Shown: positions 46,212 to 56,058 of the stretch, in pieces
Layout of the letters: every line of letters starts with the position of its first letter
How positions within the stretch are numbered: the first letter of the stretch is position 1
From: Salinibacterium sp.
Lineage (GTDB): Bacteria > Actinomycetota > Actinomycetes > Actinomycetales > Microbacteriaceae
Direction of reading: 5' to 3'
NCBI GenBank assembly: GCA_025351795.1
Contig: JANXVG010000052.1
Span: forward strand, 1-64,000
DNA length: 64,000 nucleotides
Program-made: the position numbers and the translations under genes
The notes under the pieces: generated by a model
The model's database searches: none
What the model was told of the DNA's origin: nothing
What the model saw: only the letters and a program-made list of their open reading frames with translations

Positions 46212-48176
46212 ATGACGCTGCGCCTCACGGCGCGGGTTCTCATCGATTCACCCCTCCCGCAACTCGATCGGCTCTTCGACTACAGCATTCCGCAACCGTT
46301 GATCGAGACAGCGGTGCCCGGAGTGCGCGTCAAAGTTCCGTTGCGTTCGGCTGGGCGAGTTGCCGACGGTTACATAGTGGATGTCACGGCGGGTGGTGAC
46401 TATGCAGGCACACTGAGTGAACTTGACTCTGTCGTCTCGCCGATTTCCGTGCTAACTCCTGAGGTGTGGGCTCTCGCGCGCAGGGCGGCAGACCGCGCGG
46501 CGGGCACCGCAAGCGACATCGTGCGGCTTGCCGTGCCCACGCGGCAGGTGCGTGTTGAGAAAGCGTTCGTGCATGCGACGACGGTCTCGCCGGTCGCACC
46601 GCACCCGATCGACTTCTACGGCCCCGGCGTCCTTGAGTCCGCCGTCGCTTCCGGCCGGCGTCTCGCGATCGATGCGGTGCCCTATCTCACCGAAGTCGCG
46701 ACCGGGGTGTGGGTGGGCACGTGGGCAGTGACGCTCGCTGCGCTGGCCGCCGTAACGCTCGCGAGCGGCAGGTCGGCGATCCTGGCGGTGCCCGACTACC
46801 GCGACCAAGAGCAGCTCGTCGCCGCACTCACGGCGATTCTGGCCGCCGATCGCGTTGTGCGACTCGATGCGCGACAGTCGAATTCTGACCGTTACCGAGG
46901 CTTCCTTCGGGCGCTTGGAGACACGCCTCTCGCGATCGTCGGAAATCGATCGGTTGTCTACGCGCCGGCGAAGAACCTGGGACTCATCGCTGTCTGGGAC
47001 GACGGCGACCCGTTGCACAGCGAACCGCTGAGTCCGTATGTGCACACGAGGGATGCCGCACTCATCCGCCAGGAGTTGCAGGGTGGTGCTCTGCTATTCA
47101 TGGCGCACTCGCGGTCGACCGACGTTGAGCGGCTTGTTGAGGTGGGTTATCTGGCATCCGTGTCGCCCAAGCCGCTCGTGCTCCCTAAGGTTATTCCGAC
47201 CGCTCAGCAGGTGGCAGATGATTCGGTGGCGGCGCGCGCGCGTATCCCCTCTACGGCGTGGCGCGAGGCAAAGCTGGCGCTGCAGTCTGGGCCAGTGCTT
47301 GTTCAGGTAGCGCGCCCGGGGTACGCGCCGCGGCTCGCCTGCATCGACTGCGGCTTCACGTCTCGCTGTATACGCTGCGAGGGCCCGCTGCACCAGAACA
47401 CTGCGCGCGCTGTTCCGAGCTGCTCGTGGTGCGGCGCGCTGGCCGTCGGGTGGACATGCTCGAACTGCACGGGCGAACGTATGCGGCAGATCGGAAATGG
47501 CGCAGCTCGTACGGCGGACGAGCTGGGACGGGCATTTCCCGGAATTAAAGTTATCGTCGCGGACGGTGAGCGACCAATCCTCACGGTCGGTGCAGAGCCT
47601 GCCCTCGTGATTGCCACGATCGGCGCCGAACCGATCGCGGCGGGCGGGTATCGAGCGGTCCTGCTGCTCGATGGAGAGCGGATGCTCGCTCGTGAGTCTC
47701 TCCGCGTCGCCGAAGACTGCGTCCGCTGGTGGTCAAACGCGATCGCGCTCGCCGCGCGCGGAGCGCCCACCGTTCTCGTCGGAGTTGGCGGAGCGCTGGC
47801 ATCGACGATGGCCACCTGGCGGCAATCCGACTACGCACGATCGGAGTTGTCCGACCGCCGACGGCTGCGTTTTCCCCCCGCCGTTCGTGTCGCGACGTTG
47901 ACGGGTGCTGTCGAGGTTGTCGCGGCGGCCGTCGAGACGACCAAGGCTGAGCCACTCGACGTACTTGGACCTGTCGATGTGGACGCCAGTACCGTTCGCA
48001 CGATTGTGCGCTTCGACTATGCACATGGGGCAGAAATCGCTGCTACGTTGCGCGCTGAAGTAATTCAGGCGGCCACTAACCGCCGCAAAACGATCGCAAT
48101 TGCGGGTAAACGTGGGGCCGCCCGACCCACGCTCAAAGTGCGATTTGACGACATCGAGCCGTTCCGGGACGTCTGA
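46212..48176 (+). CDS. priA: Primosomal protein N' (PriA) without helicase motifs
   Basis: A 654-residue PriA homologue. The N-terminal DNA-binding domain (ARVLIDSPLPQLDRLFDYSI) and the zinc-binding Cys cluster (CIDCGFTSRCIRCEG ... CSWCG ... CSNC) are clear. The helicase core has no Walker A Gly-Lys-Thr. Where Walker B DEEH should be, it reads AVWDDGD. This degenerate form is usual in actinobacteria, where PriA probably acts as a structural replication-restart factor. It follows metK by 2 nt and precedes fmt. Confidence 0.88.
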   Translation: MTLRLTARVLIDSPLPQLDRLFDYSIPQPLIETAVPGVRVKVPLRSAGRVADGYIVDVTAGGDYAGTLSELDSVVSPISVLTPEVWALARRAADRAAGTASDIVRLAVPTRQVRVEKAFVHATTVSPVAPHPIDFYGPGVLESAVASGRRLAIDAVPYLTEVATGVWVGTWAVTLAALAAVTLASGRSAILAVPDYRDQEQLVAALTAILAADRVVRLDARQSNSDRYRGFLRALGDTPLAIVGNRSVVYAPAKNLGLIAVWDDGDPLHSEPLSPYVHTRDAALIRQELQGGALLFMAHSRSTDVERLVEVGYLASVSPKPLVLPKVIPTAQQVADDSVAARARIPSTAWREAKLALQSGPVLVQVARPGYAPRLACIDCGFTSRCIRCEGPLHQNTARAVPSCSWCGALAVGWTCSNCTGERMRQIGNGAARTADELGRAFPGIKVIVADGERPILTVGAEPALVIATIGAEPIAAGGYRAVLLLDGERMLARESLRVAEDCVRWWSNAIALAARGAPTVLVGVGGALASTMATWRQSDYARSELSDRRRLRFPPAVRVATLTGAVEVVAAAVETTKAEPLDVLGPVDVDASTVRTIVRFDYAHGAEIAATLRAEVIQAATNRRKTIAIAGKRGAARPTLKVRFDDIEPFRDV

Positions 48177-48214
48177 TGGCCGAGCGTCACCCAGCGAAGC
48201 GAGAGAATTGACGT

Positions 48215-49135
48215 ATGAGACTCGTCTTTGCGGGGAGCCCACTGGCAGCGGTGCCGAGCCTTCAATCCATCGCCGCGTCCAGTCACGAGGTGCTTGCCGT
48301 GGTCACCCGAGCGGATTCCCCTCAGGGGCGCCGCGCAACGGTCACGCCGACTCCGGTGGCGTTGGTCGCCGAGGAACTCGGTATCCCGACCATCAAGGCG
48401 AACCGGCTGACGGGGCGGGTTAGCGGCGAAATTCTCGATCTGAAACCCGATCTGGGCGTGATTGTCGCGTACGGCGCACTCGTGCGCGAACCTCTGCTCA
48501 GCGCGCCCGTCCACGGGTGGATCAACCTGCATTTCTCCCTGCTTCCGAGGTGGCGTGGCGCGGCGCCGGTGCAGCGCGCGATTATTTTCGGTGACGACCT
48601 CACGGGCGCAACGGTTTTTCGCTTGGTCGACGAACTTGACGCGGGAGACGTCTTTGGGCAGCTCACCGAACCGGTCGGGCGGTTGCAGACGGCGGGGAGC
48701 CTGCTCGAGTCGCTATCCCACTCGGGGGCAGAACTTCTGATTCGGGTCATTGACGCCATCGCATCCGGATCAGCGCGGGCAGACCCGCAGGTCGGCGACA
48801 TGACGCTCGCCCCCAAGCTCACCGTCGCCGACGGCGAAGTGAACTGGATGGCCGACGCTGTAACCATCACCAACCTGATTCGTGGCGTCACACCAGAGCC
48901 GGGTGCGTCGACCATCGTCGACGGTACACGGCTCAAGATTCTCGCAGCAGCCATCGCCCGCGATGTGCCACGGCTTGAACCAGGCCACCTGGCTCTCGTC
49001 GACAAGGCGGTACTCGTGGGCACGGCGACCCACCCGGTGCACCTGCTAGCGGTGCACCCAGCCGGTCGCACGCAGATGGACGCGGCATCGTGGTGGCGAG
49101 GGCGGCCGGCCGGTGCGGGGATGGTCGCGTCGTGA
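48215..49135 (+). CDS. fmt: Methionyl-tRNA formyltransferase
   Basis: A 306-residue enzyme that formylates initiator Met-tRNA. MRLVFAGSPLAAVPSL opens the formyltransferase fold. NLHFSLLPRWRGAAPVQ contains the catalytic Asn and His, and GATVFRLVDELDAGD the catalytic Asp. The C-terminal OB domain (from about 205) binds tRNA. The rsmB start overlaps its stop by 4 nt. A deformylase gene (def), often adjacent, is not here. Confidence 0.95.
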   Translation: MRLVFAGSPLAAVPSLQSIAASSHEVLAVVTRADSPQGRRATVTPTPVALVAEELGIPTIKANRLTGRVSGEILDLKPDLGVIVAYGALVREPLLSAPVHGWINLHFSLLPRWRGAAPVQRAIIFGDDLTGATVFRLVDELDAGDVFGQLTEPVGRLQTAGSLLESLSHSGAELLIRVIDAIASGSARADPQVGDMTLAPKLTVADGEVNWMADAVTITNLIRGVTPEPGASTIVDGTRLKILAAAIARDVPRLEPGHLALVDKAVLVGTATHPVHLLAVHPAGRTQMDAASWWRGRPAGAGMVAS

Positions 49136-50499
49136 GCGAACCGCAGCCAGCGCGCCGGATTGCGCTCGAGGTCATCCTCGCCGTTCGTGAATCCGACTCA
49201 TACGCAAACCTTCTGCTGCCCGTGAAGCTTCAACGCGCCAAGCTCTCTGAGTCGGATGCCGGTCTCGCGACCGAGCTCACCTACGGCACATTGCGAATGC
49301 AGGGTTACTACGACCGGGTTATCGCGATCGCCGCTGGGCGTTCCGTCGCCGACATCGACCCGCCCATTCTTGACGTACTGCGACTCGCCTGCCACCAGTT
49401 GCTGTCGATGCGGGTTGCCCAGCACGCGGCAGTCGATGAGTCGGTAAACCTCGCGAAGACGGTCGGATCGCGGTCTGCTGTCGGCTTCGTGAACGGAGTG
49501 CTGCGTACCATTACGCGCTCGGATGTTGCGACCTGGCGCGCGCGAGTGCTCGCCGAGACAGACTCGGGTGAGCAAGCGCTCGCGGCCGAGTTCTCGCATC
49601 CGCTCTGGATTGTTCGTGCCTTCCGTCAGGTGCTCGCCGCGGAGGGTAGGGACGACGAGTTGCCCGCGGCTATTACTGCAGATAACGTCGCACCGCGAGT
49701 AAGTATCACCGCACTGCCCGGCCGCGCGACGGTGGCTGAGCTCGATGCATACCCGAGCCCCTTCTCGCCGGTGGGGGCCACCCTCGATAGCGGCGACCCA
49801 TTGCAGCTCGATGCGGTGCGCTCGGGGCGGGCTCGGGTGCAAGACGAGGGTTCGCAACTCGCCGCTCTTGCCCTCAGTCGTACGCGCCCGGTGCAGCCCG
49901 GTGAGCGTTGGCTCGACCTGTGCGCTGGGCCGGGCGGCAAGGCGGCGCTACTTGCGGCCGAGGCCGAAATCGGTGGGGCCGTGCTCACGGCCAATGAGCT
50001 GATTCCCGCTCGGGCGGAACTCGTGCGCAAGGCTCTCGCAGTGTTCAATCCGGTGCCAGAGGTGCTCGAACTCGACGGAACGCGTGTCGGGGAGCAGTTT
50101 CCGGGATTCTTCGACCGCATCCTGCTCGATGCTCCGTGCACCGGTCTGGGAGCGCTTCGGCGTCGTCCGGAGGCGCGCTGGCGTAAGCAACCGAGCGACG
50201 TTTCGACGTTAGCGGTGGTGCAGTCAAAGCTGCTCGAGTCGGCGATCGCCGCTCTGAAACCCGGTGGCGTTCTCGCCTACGTCACCTGTTCGCCGCACGC
50301 CGCTGAGACGAAGGCGATTGTGGGAGGTGCGTTGCGCAAGCATCCCCATCTCTCGCGAATTGACACTCAGGCGGTGCTCCAGTCGATCGTCAACGAGCCA
50401 CTCGATCTCGCGCCTGGTGAGCACGTGCAGTTGTGGCCTCACCGCCACGGCACGGATGCGATGTTCATTCAACTGCTCACTACGACTGCTGCTGGATAG
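49132..50499 (+). CDS. rsmB: 16S rRNA m5C967 methyltransferase RsmB
   Basis: A 455-residue enzyme. Residues 1-145 are a NusB-like RNA-binding domain (ARRIALEVILAVRESDSYAN, VDESVNLAKTVGSRSAVGFVNGVLR). The methyltransferase domain follows: WLDLCAGPGGKAALLAA binds SAM, ILLDAPCTGLGALRRRPEARW has one catalytic Cys, and YVTCSPHAAET the other. The GTG start overlaps fmt. The assigned site on 16S rRNA follows the Escherichia coli homologue. Confidence 0.93.
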   Translation: MSEPQPARRIALEVILAVRESDSYANLLLPVKLQRAKLSESDAGLATELTYGTLRMQGYYDRVIAIAAGRSVADIDPPILDVLRLACHQLLSMRVAQHAAVDESVNLAKTVGSRSAVGFVNGVLRTITRSDVATWRARVLAETDSGEQALAAEFSHPLWIVRAFRQVLAAEGRDDELPAAITADNVAPRVSITALPGRATVAELDAYPSPFSPVGATLDSGDPLQLDAVRSGRARVQDEGSQLAALALSRTRPVQPGERWLDLCAGPGGKAALLAAEAEIGGAVLTANELIPARAELVRKALAVFNPVPEVLELDGTRVGEQFPGFFDRILLDAPCTGLGALRRRPEARWRKQPSDVSTLAVVQSKLLESAIAALKPGGVLAYVTCSPHAAETKAIVGGALRKHPHLSRIDTQAVLQSIVNEPLDLAPGEHVQLWPHRHGTDAMFIQLLTTTAAG

Positions 50500-50508
50500 G
50501 CTCGCACT

Positions 50509-51168
50509 ATGGCTGTGCGCATCAACCCGAGCATTCTCGCTGCAGATTTTGTCAACCTCGAGCGCGATGTTGCCCGCATCGCGACCGCCGATCTGATGCA
50601 CGTCGACGTCATGGACAACCACTTCGTTCCGAATCTCACCTTTGGACCTCAGATGGTCGAGCGTCTGCAAGCCGTCTCATCGATTCCGTTGGACATACAC
50701 CTCATGATCGACGACCCAGACCGTTGGGCTCCCGCGTATGCAGAGCTCGGCGTCTTCTCGGTGACCTTCCACGCCGAGGCGGTAGCCGATGCGGTTGCTC
50801 TCGCGCGGCGGCTGCGTGGCATCGGCGCCCGCGCTGGCATCGCTCTCAAGCCGGGCACACCGGTCGAGCCATACCTTGAGCTGCTTCCGGAGTTCGATCA
50901 AGTGCTGGTCATGACGGTGGAACCTGGTTTCGGTGGCCAGAGTTTCATGGATTCGACCATGCCGAAGCTCGTCGAACTGCGCGCCGCGGTCGCGTCAACG
51001 GGCCTCGACGTCTGGCTTCAGGTCGACGGTGGCATCGATGAACGCACGATCGTGATTGCCGCGGAGGCCGGTGCAGACACCTTCGTTGCCGGCTCTGCGG
51101 TGTTCCGTGGTGACCCGACAGCCCAGATCGCACTCCTGCGCAGCACGGCTGCGGCCCATGCGCACTGA
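50509..51168 (+). CDS. rpe: Ribulose-phosphate 3-epimerase
   Basis: A 219-residue TIM-barrel enzyme of the pentose phosphate pathway, interconverting ribulose and xylulose 5-phosphate. INPSILAADFVNLERDV, HVDVMDNHFVPNLTFG (with metal ligands) and DIHLMI are the N-terminal signatures. VMTVEPGFGGQSF and LQVDGGID complete the active site and phosphate-binding loop. It ends inside a 12-bp palindrome that also contains the stop of the convergent pseudogene. Confidence 0.96.
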   Translation: MAVRINPSILAADFVNLERDVARIATADLMHVDVMDNHFVPNLTFGPQMVERLQAVSSIPLDIHLMIDDPDRWAPAYAELGVFSVTFHAEAVADAVALARRLRGIGARAGIALKPGTPVEPYLELLPEFDQVLVMTVEPGFGGQSFMDSTMPKLVELRAAVASTGLDVWLQVDGGIDERTIVIAAEAGADTFVAGSAVFRGDPTAQIALLRSTAAAHAH

Positions 51169-51172
51169 GCGC

Positions 51173-51660
51173 TCAGACCCAGAACCCGTCGTGCACGGCT
51201 ACTGCGCCGGGCACATCGATGGGGCAGGTCACCCGGGTTGGCGGTGCCCCACGACCGAAGACGTTGGGGCACGGCACAGCGCGCGTTGATGCTGCCGACC
51301 CGATTGGCACCATTGCGATGAGCGCTTGTTCGGGCAGTGCATACACAACGCGCCCGATGCCAGCCCAATAGATTGCCCCGCAACTCATCGTGCAGGGCTC
51401 GGTGTTCGTGTAGAGAGTACTCACAGCTAGTTCGGGCCCGGTAAGCGCTGCGGCCGCGTATCGCACGAGATTAGTTTCTGCGTGACCGGTCGCCTCGCGC
51501 TCGGTAACCACGGTGTTCTCGGCACGCAGGATGACTCCGTTTGCGGAGACAACGGCGGCCCCGAGTAGATGATTACAATGGTGGCGGGCGAGGCCGGCGA
51601 GTGCAATCGCTTCGAGGAGGCGCGTGTGTCGTCATCGGCGAGTAGCTCATCGGCGGCCAC
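51173..51660 (-). pseudogene. Nucleoside/guanine deaminase, frameshifted
   Basis: From a GTG at 51660 one frame encodes MAADELLADDDT. A second frame then encodes RLLEAIALAGLARHHCNHLL onward through AVVSANGVILRAENTVVTER, GHAETN and EPCTMSCGAIYWAGIG to the stop at 51173. HAE and PCxxC are the zinc motif of the cytidine/guanine deaminase family. Removing two bases from the dinucleotide tract at about 51620-51629 (GCGCGTGTGT) would join both frames into a 161-residue protein, the normal family length. The second frame is closed upstream by a TGA, so no full-length product is made. A sequencing error at this repeat is the alternative. Confidence 0.8.
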
Positions 51661-51723
51661 GATGGTTTTCTCGGGCAGTCCTCTCGGGCGCGTGAAGTGT
51701 GCACGGTCTGCTTGGATAGCAGC

Positions 51724-52098
51724 ATGACAGATTCACCACAGACGAAGCCAGAAGTTGAGTTCTACGAGGGACCAGAACCCACCGAACTGGTGATCATTGA
51801 TTTAGGAGAGGGAACGGGGGCCGAGGCTAAGCCTGGCGACACCGTCGACGTGCACTACCTTGGCGTCGACTTCGAGTCGGGCGAGGAGTTCGACTCAAGC
51901 TGGGGGCGAGGCCAGTCGATCAGTTTTCCGCTCGCTGGACTCATCAAAGGGTGGCAAGAAGGCATCCCCGGAATGAAGGTCGGCGGTCGGCGTCAACTCA
52001 TTTGCCCACCGCACCTCGCCTATGGCCCGGTGGGCGGCGGCCATCGTCTCTCGGGTCGCACGCTCACCTTCGTCATCGACCTGCTGGGGGTCAAGTAG
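51724..52098 (+). CDS. FKBP-type peptidyl-prolyl cis-trans isomerase
   Basis: A 124-residue single FKBP domain. [50 protein letters not shown] and [11 protein letters not shown] are the standard strands and active-site loops. No signal peptide or membrane anchor is present, so it acts in the cytosol. The ATG at 51724 gives [18 protein letters not shown] as the usual actinobacterial N-terminal extension. It is divergent from the deaminase pseudogene, so the 60 bp between them should hold its promoter. Confidence 0.93.
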   Translation: MTDSPQTKPEVEFYEGPEPTELVIIDLGEGTGAEAKPGDTVDVHYLGVDFESGEEFDSSWGRGQSISFPLAGLIKGWQEGIPGMKVGGRRQLICPPHLAYGPVGGGHRLSGRTLTFVIDLLGVK

Positions 52099-52172
52099 CC
52101 CGATCCCGCCGCGTTGGCCACGACGTGGGGGAGCGCGACTGGCCGGCCGCCGATGCCGGTTACTCTTTACAG

Positions 52173-52436
52173 GTGAAGACTTTCGATGAGCTCTTCGCTG
52201 AACTCAGCGAGAAGTCAGTGTCGCGCCCCGCGGGATCTGGCACCGTGGCCGAACTGGATGCTGGCATCCACGCGATCGGAAAGAAGATCGTCGAAGAGGC
52301 CGCCGAGGTCTGGATGGCCGCCGAGTACCAATCAGACACCGAGACGGCGCAGGAGATTTCTCAGTTGGTGTACCACCTGCAAGTGCTCATGGTTGCGAAG
52401 GGGTTGACACCCGCGGATGTCTGGCGACATTTGTAA
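52173..52436 (+). CDS. hisE: Phosphoribosyl-ATP pyrophosphatase
   Basis: An 87-residue all-α pyrophosphatase for the second step of histidine synthesis. The GTG start gives [30 protein letters not shown] is the metal-binding EExxE-like helix, and [12 protein letters not shown] the partner helix. There is no Shine-Dalgarno sequence, but TACTCT (52161-52166) could be a -10 box 6 bp before the GTG, so a leaderless transcript is possible. hisG follows after 48 bp. Confidence 0.93.
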   Translation: MKTFDELFAELSEKSVSRPAGSGTVAELDAGIHAIGKKIVEEAAEVWMAAEYQSDTETAQEISQLVYHLQVLMVAKGLTPADVWRHL

Positions 52437-52484
52437 GGACGGCGTGACAACCACCACATCCGCTTCCATTCGAGAGAGCAGATC

Positions 52485-53324
52485 ATGCTGAAGATTGCGG
52501 TGCCCAATAAGGGTTCGCTGAGCGAAACCGCGGCCGAGATGTTGCACGAGGCCGGGTACGCCGGTCGCCGAGACCCCCGCGCGCTCACCGTGAGCGACCC
52601 CCGCAACGACGTCGAGTTCTTCTACCTGCGTCCGCGTGACATCGCCACCTATGTCGGCTCCGGCGCGCTCGACGTCGGCATCACCGGTCGTGACCTGCTA
52701 CTTGACTCTGGGTCGTTGGCCGTGGAGATCGCGAGCCTCGACTTCGGAGAATCCACGTTCCGATTCGCGGGCCCGCCGCGGGCGTACACCGATCTTACAG
52801 ATCTTCACGGTGTGCGCGTGGCGACCAGTTACCCGGGTCTGGTCGGCGATTTCCTTGCCAAGAATGGCGTTACGGCGGTGCTCGTGTCGCTGGATGGCGC
52901 CGTCGAATCCGCGGTGCGCCTCGGGGTGGCGGATGTCGTTGCCGATGTCGTATCCACCGGTTCAACTTTGAAGGCTCAAGGTCTCGAGATCTTCGGCCCG
53001 GTGATCCTCGAATCGAGCGCGGTGCTGATCAGCGCGAATGCCGTTCTGCCCGGCATCGCCGTGCTGCAGCGACGGCTGCAGGGCGTGCTCGTGGCGAGGC
53101 AATATGTGCTCATCGACTACGACGTTCCGATCGCCCTACTGGATGTAGCGACGAAGGTCACGCCGGGAATTGAGAGCCCAACGGTCTCCCCGCTGCACGA
53201 TCCCGAGTGGGTCGCGGTGCGCGCGATGGTGCCGCGAGCCGATACCAACCACGTTATGGACCAGCTCTATGAGATCGGTGCACGCGCGATCCTCGTGAGT
53301 TCAATCCACGCGGCACGGATTTAG
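52485..53324 (+). CDS. hisG: ATP phosphoribosyltransferase (long form)
   Basis: A 279-residue first enzyme of histidine synthesis, joining ATP and [23 protein letters not shown] is the N-terminal ATP/PRPP domain, and [16 protein letters not shown] holds the PRPP-binding loop. The C-terminal ~75 residues form the ACT-like regulatory domain that binds histidine, so no HisZ partner is needed. GAGAGAGCAG lies before the ATG. Confidence 0.95.
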   Translation: MLKIAVPNKGSLSETAAEMLHEAGYAGRRDPRALTVSDPRNDVEFFYLRPRDIATYVGSGALDVGITGRDLLLDSGSLAVEIASLDFGESTFRFAGPPRAYTDLTDLHGVRVATSYPGLVGDFLAKNGVTAVLVSLDGAVESAVRLGVADVVADVVSTGSTLKAQGLEIFGPVILESSAVLISANAVLPGIAVLQRRLQGVLVARQYVLIDYDVPIALLDVATKVTPGIESPTVSPLHDPEWVAVRAMVPRADTNHVMDQLYEIGARAILVSSIHAARI

Positions 53325-53349
53325 TCATGACCATCGGATCGACCACGCC

Positions 53350-54102
53350 GTGACGCTCGCGGTGCGCGTCATCCCCTGCCTCGATGTTGCAGCTGGCAGG
53401 GTCGTCAAGGGCGTCAATTTTCTCAATCTGCGAGACGCGGGTGATCCCGTAGAACTGGCTCGCAAGTACTACGAGCAAGGCGCGGACGAGATCACCTTTC
53501 TCGATGTGACTGCCACCGTCGATAACAGATCCACGACCTACGATGTCGTGCGAGCCACAGCCGAACAGGTCTTCATCCCGCTCACCGTCGGCGGGGGAGT
53601 GCGCTCGACAGAGGATGTCGCGAAGCTTCTCGCGCACGGCGCAGACAAGATCGGTGTCAACAGCGCCGCCATCGCGCGCCCCGCCCTGATCGGCGAGATC
53701 GCCGATCGATTCGGCGCCCAAGTACTCGTGCTGAGTCTCGACGTGAAGCGCAAAGGCGGTCAATTTATCATCACCACTCACGGCGGTCGAACCGACACGG
53801 AACTCGACGCGCTGGAGTGGGCACGCGACGCCATCGATCGCGGGGTGGGGGAGTTGCTGGTTAACTCGATTGACGCCGATGGCACGAAGCGGGGCTACGA
53901 CGTCGAGCTCATCTCGGCGATGCGCAGCCTGAGCCGTGTTCCGGTGATCGCCAGCGGTGGCGCGGGTTCCGTTGGCGACTTTGCGCCAGCAGTCGCAGCG
54001 GGTGCTGACGCCGTGCTCGCGGCGTCCGTGTTCCACAATGGAGAACTTACGGTCGGCGATGTCAAGCATGCCCTAGCCGAAGCAGGAGTGGTGACGCGAT
54101 GA
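53350..54102 (+). CDS. hisF: Imidazole glycerol phosphate synthase cyclase subunit HisF
   Basis: A 250-residue TIM barrel. [19 protein letters not shown] contains the first catalytic Asp, and [10 protein letters not shown] the second. [18 protein letters not shown] and [11 protein letters not shown] are phosphate-binding loops. It needs HisH for ammonia, but neither hisH nor hisA is in this window. The GTG start is 25 bp after hisG; hisI overlaps by 4 nt. Confidence 0.95.
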   Translation: MTLAVRVIPCLDVAAGRVVKGVNFLNLRDAGDPVELARKYYEQGADEITFLDVTATVDNRSTTYDVVRATAEQVFIPLTVGGGVRSTEDVAKLLAHGADKIGVNSAAIARPALIGEIADRFGAQVLVLSLDVKRKGGQFIITTHGGRTDTELDALEWARDAIDRGVGELLVNSIDADGTKRGYDVELISAMRSLSRVPVIASGGAGSVGDFAPAVAAGADAVLAASVFHNGELTVGDVKHALAEAGVVTR

Positions 54103-54488
54103 GCGAGTTAACGGTAGATACGGTCGGCGCGGTGATCGACCGCGCCGTCTTCAGGGTTGGCGTGATCGGCGAACAACCGCTCATGCCTGCGATCATCCAG
54201 CAGTGGGATACCAACGAAGTTCTCATGCTCGGCTACATGAACCGGGAGGCGCTGAGGCGCACCCTGACCGAGGGGCGAGTGACATTCTGGTCGCGCAGTC
54301 GCCAGGAGTTCTGGAGGAAGGGCGACACGAGCGGTAATCACCAATACGTGCGCGGAGCCGCTTTGGATTGCGACGGCGATACGCTGCTCGTTACGGTCGA
54401 CCAGCACGGCCCGGCTTGCCACACCGGCCAACACGCGTGTTTTGACGTCGACCCGCTCAGCCCGGCAATCGGTTCGGTCGATGAGTAA
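54099..54488 (+). CDS. hisI: Phosphoribosyl-AMP cyclohydrolase
   Basis: A 129-residue zinc enzyme for the third histidine step. [39 protein letters not shown] and [20 protein letters not shown] carry the Mg- and Zn-binding Asp and Cys residues. It is not fused to HisE. The N-terminal ~30 residues precede the usual domain. trpE begins 8 nt before its stop, an unusual direct coupling of histidine and tryptophan genes that is common in actinobacteria. Confidence 0.94.
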   Translation: MSELTVDTVGAVIDRAVFRVGVIGEQPLMPAIIQQWDTNEVLMLGYMNREALRRTLTEGRVTFWSRSRQEFWRKGDTSGNHQYVRGAALDCDGDTLLVTVDQHGPACHTGQHACFDVDPLSPAIGSVDE

Positions 54489-56058
54489 CACGACCACCCG
54501 CGGCGACTTCGACGGACGACTCGCAGCCCAGCACCGCGTCGTTCCGGTCATTCGCGAGCTGTTTGCGGATGGCGAGACGCCCGTCGGTATCTACCGCAAG
54601 CTTGCGCTCGGCAAGCCAGGCACTTTCCTCCTCGAGTCGGCCGAACAGGGCGGAATCTGGTCGCGATTCAGTTTCGTCGGTGTCTCGAGCTTTGGTGTGC
54701 TTACCCAAGTGACCGACGCCACGCGACCGAGTGCAGACGATGCACCGGCATCGGACGGCCGCGCGGGGGGCGATGTCATGTGGCTCGACTACGGACTGCC
54801 AGCCGAGCGTGCCCTGGGCGCCGATCACCCGACGGGGCCGCTCGACGCTCTCGGCGCCCTCTACGAGCGCTGGAGGACACCGCACGTCGATGGACACCCT
54901 CCACTTACCGGCGGTCTCGTCGGATTCATCGGGTGGGAGGCGGTTCGTCAGCTCGAACGCCTGCCAGCATCACCGCCCGCCGACTTCAGCGTGCCGGGGC
55001 AGGCGCTGAGTTTTGTCTCTGAAATCGTGGTACTCGACCACCGCGACGGCACCGTGCAACTGATCGCGGCCGCACTCAACGACGGCGTGGAGTCGGCCGA
55101 TGAGCTGTGGACGCGCGCGCAGGCACGGCTCGACGCCATGCAGGCGAAGCTGGCGGGGCCGTCGGAAGCCTGGCTGGCTGAGGTAAACCTGTCTACGGAG
55201 TCTGCCCCTATTGCGCGCATCGAACGGCAGGATTATTACGACGCCATTGAACGGGCAAAGCGGTACATCCACGATGGTGACGTGTTTCAGGTGGTGATTT
55301 CTCAACGGTTCGACCATGAGATCACCGCAGACCCGATCGATGTCTATCGGGTGCTCCGCACACTCAACCCGAGTCCATACATGTATCTGTTGCATCTCGT
55401 AGACATGGCGGGAGAGCCGTATTCGATCGTCGGCTCGTCACCGGAGGCTTTGGTCAAGGTGTCGCAAGACCGCGTATTCATGCATCCGATAGCCGGGTCG
55501 CGACCGCGCGGCGAGACGCCGGAGCGTGACGGCGAGCTGGGCGAGGAGTTGCTCACCGACCAGAAGGAACAGGCCGAGCACCTCATGCTCGTCGATCTGG
55601 CGCGCAACGACCTTCTCAAGGTGTGCGTGCCCGGCACCGTCGAGGTTACCGAGTTCATGCAGGTGGAGCGGTTCAGTCACATCATGCACCTGGTATCGTC
55701 CGTCGAAGGAAACCTGCGGGCGGATGCCAACTCAATCGACGTGTTCCGCGCCACCTTTCCCGCCGGAACGCTCTCGGGAGCACCGAAGCCGCGCGCACTC
55801 GAGATCATCGATGAGCTCGAACCGGCGCAGCGCGGGGTGTATGGGGGAGTCGTGGGATACTTTGGGTTTGCCGGAGATGCCGACCTGGCAATCGCTATTC
55901 GCACCGCGACGATCGTCGGCGGACTGGCACGCATACAGGCCGGGGCCGGACTCGTCGCAGACTCAGACCCGGCCACCGAGTTCGAGGAATCGCAGAATAA
56001 GGCCGCGGCACCGCTGCGTGCGGTAGCGATTGCCAACGCCATGAAGCGAGTGCGGTGA
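54481..56058 (+). CDS. trpE: Anthranilate synthase component I
   Basis: A 525-residue chorismate-binding enzyme. PGTFLLESAEQGGIWSRFSF is the tryptophan-feedback site region. IERQDYYDAIERAKRYIHDG starts the catalytic domain. SPEALVKV, HPIAGSRPRGETPERD, DLARNDLLKV and GTLSGAPKPRALEIIDE are the conserved active-site segments. Its glutaminase partner TrpG and TrpD are not in the window. The ATG at 54481 overlaps the end of hisI. No leader-peptide attenuator could fit, since the upstream sequence is coding. Confidence 0.95.
   Translation: MSNTTTRGDFDGRLAAQHRVVPVIRELFADGETPVGIYRKLALGKPGTFLLESAEQGGIWSRFSFVGVSSFGVLTQVTDATRPSADDAPASDGRAGGDVMWLDYGLPAERALGADHPTGPLDALGALYERWRTPHVDGHPPLTGGLVGFIGWEAVRQLERLPASPPADFSVPGQALSFVSEIVVLDHRDGTVQLIAAALNDGVESADELWTRAQARLDAMQAKLAGPSEAWLAEVNLSTESAPIARIERQDYYDAIERAKRYIHDGDVFQVVISQRFDHEITADPIDVYRVLRTLNPSPYMYLLHLVDMAGEPYSIVGSSPEALVKVSQDRVFMHPIAGSRPRGETPERDGELGEELLTDQKEQAEHLMLVDLARNDLLKVCVPGTVEVTEFMQVERFSHIMHLVSSVEGNLRADANSIDVFRATFPAGTLSGAPKPRALEIIDELEPAQRGVYGGVVGYFGFAGDADLAIAIRTATIVGGLARIQAGAGLVADSDPATEFEESQNKAAAPLRAVAIANAMKRVR

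Noticed and set aside
54400-54480. Leader-peptide attenuator before trpE
   Set aside because: The upstream sequence is hisI coding; there is no Trp-rich short ORF followed by a terminator.
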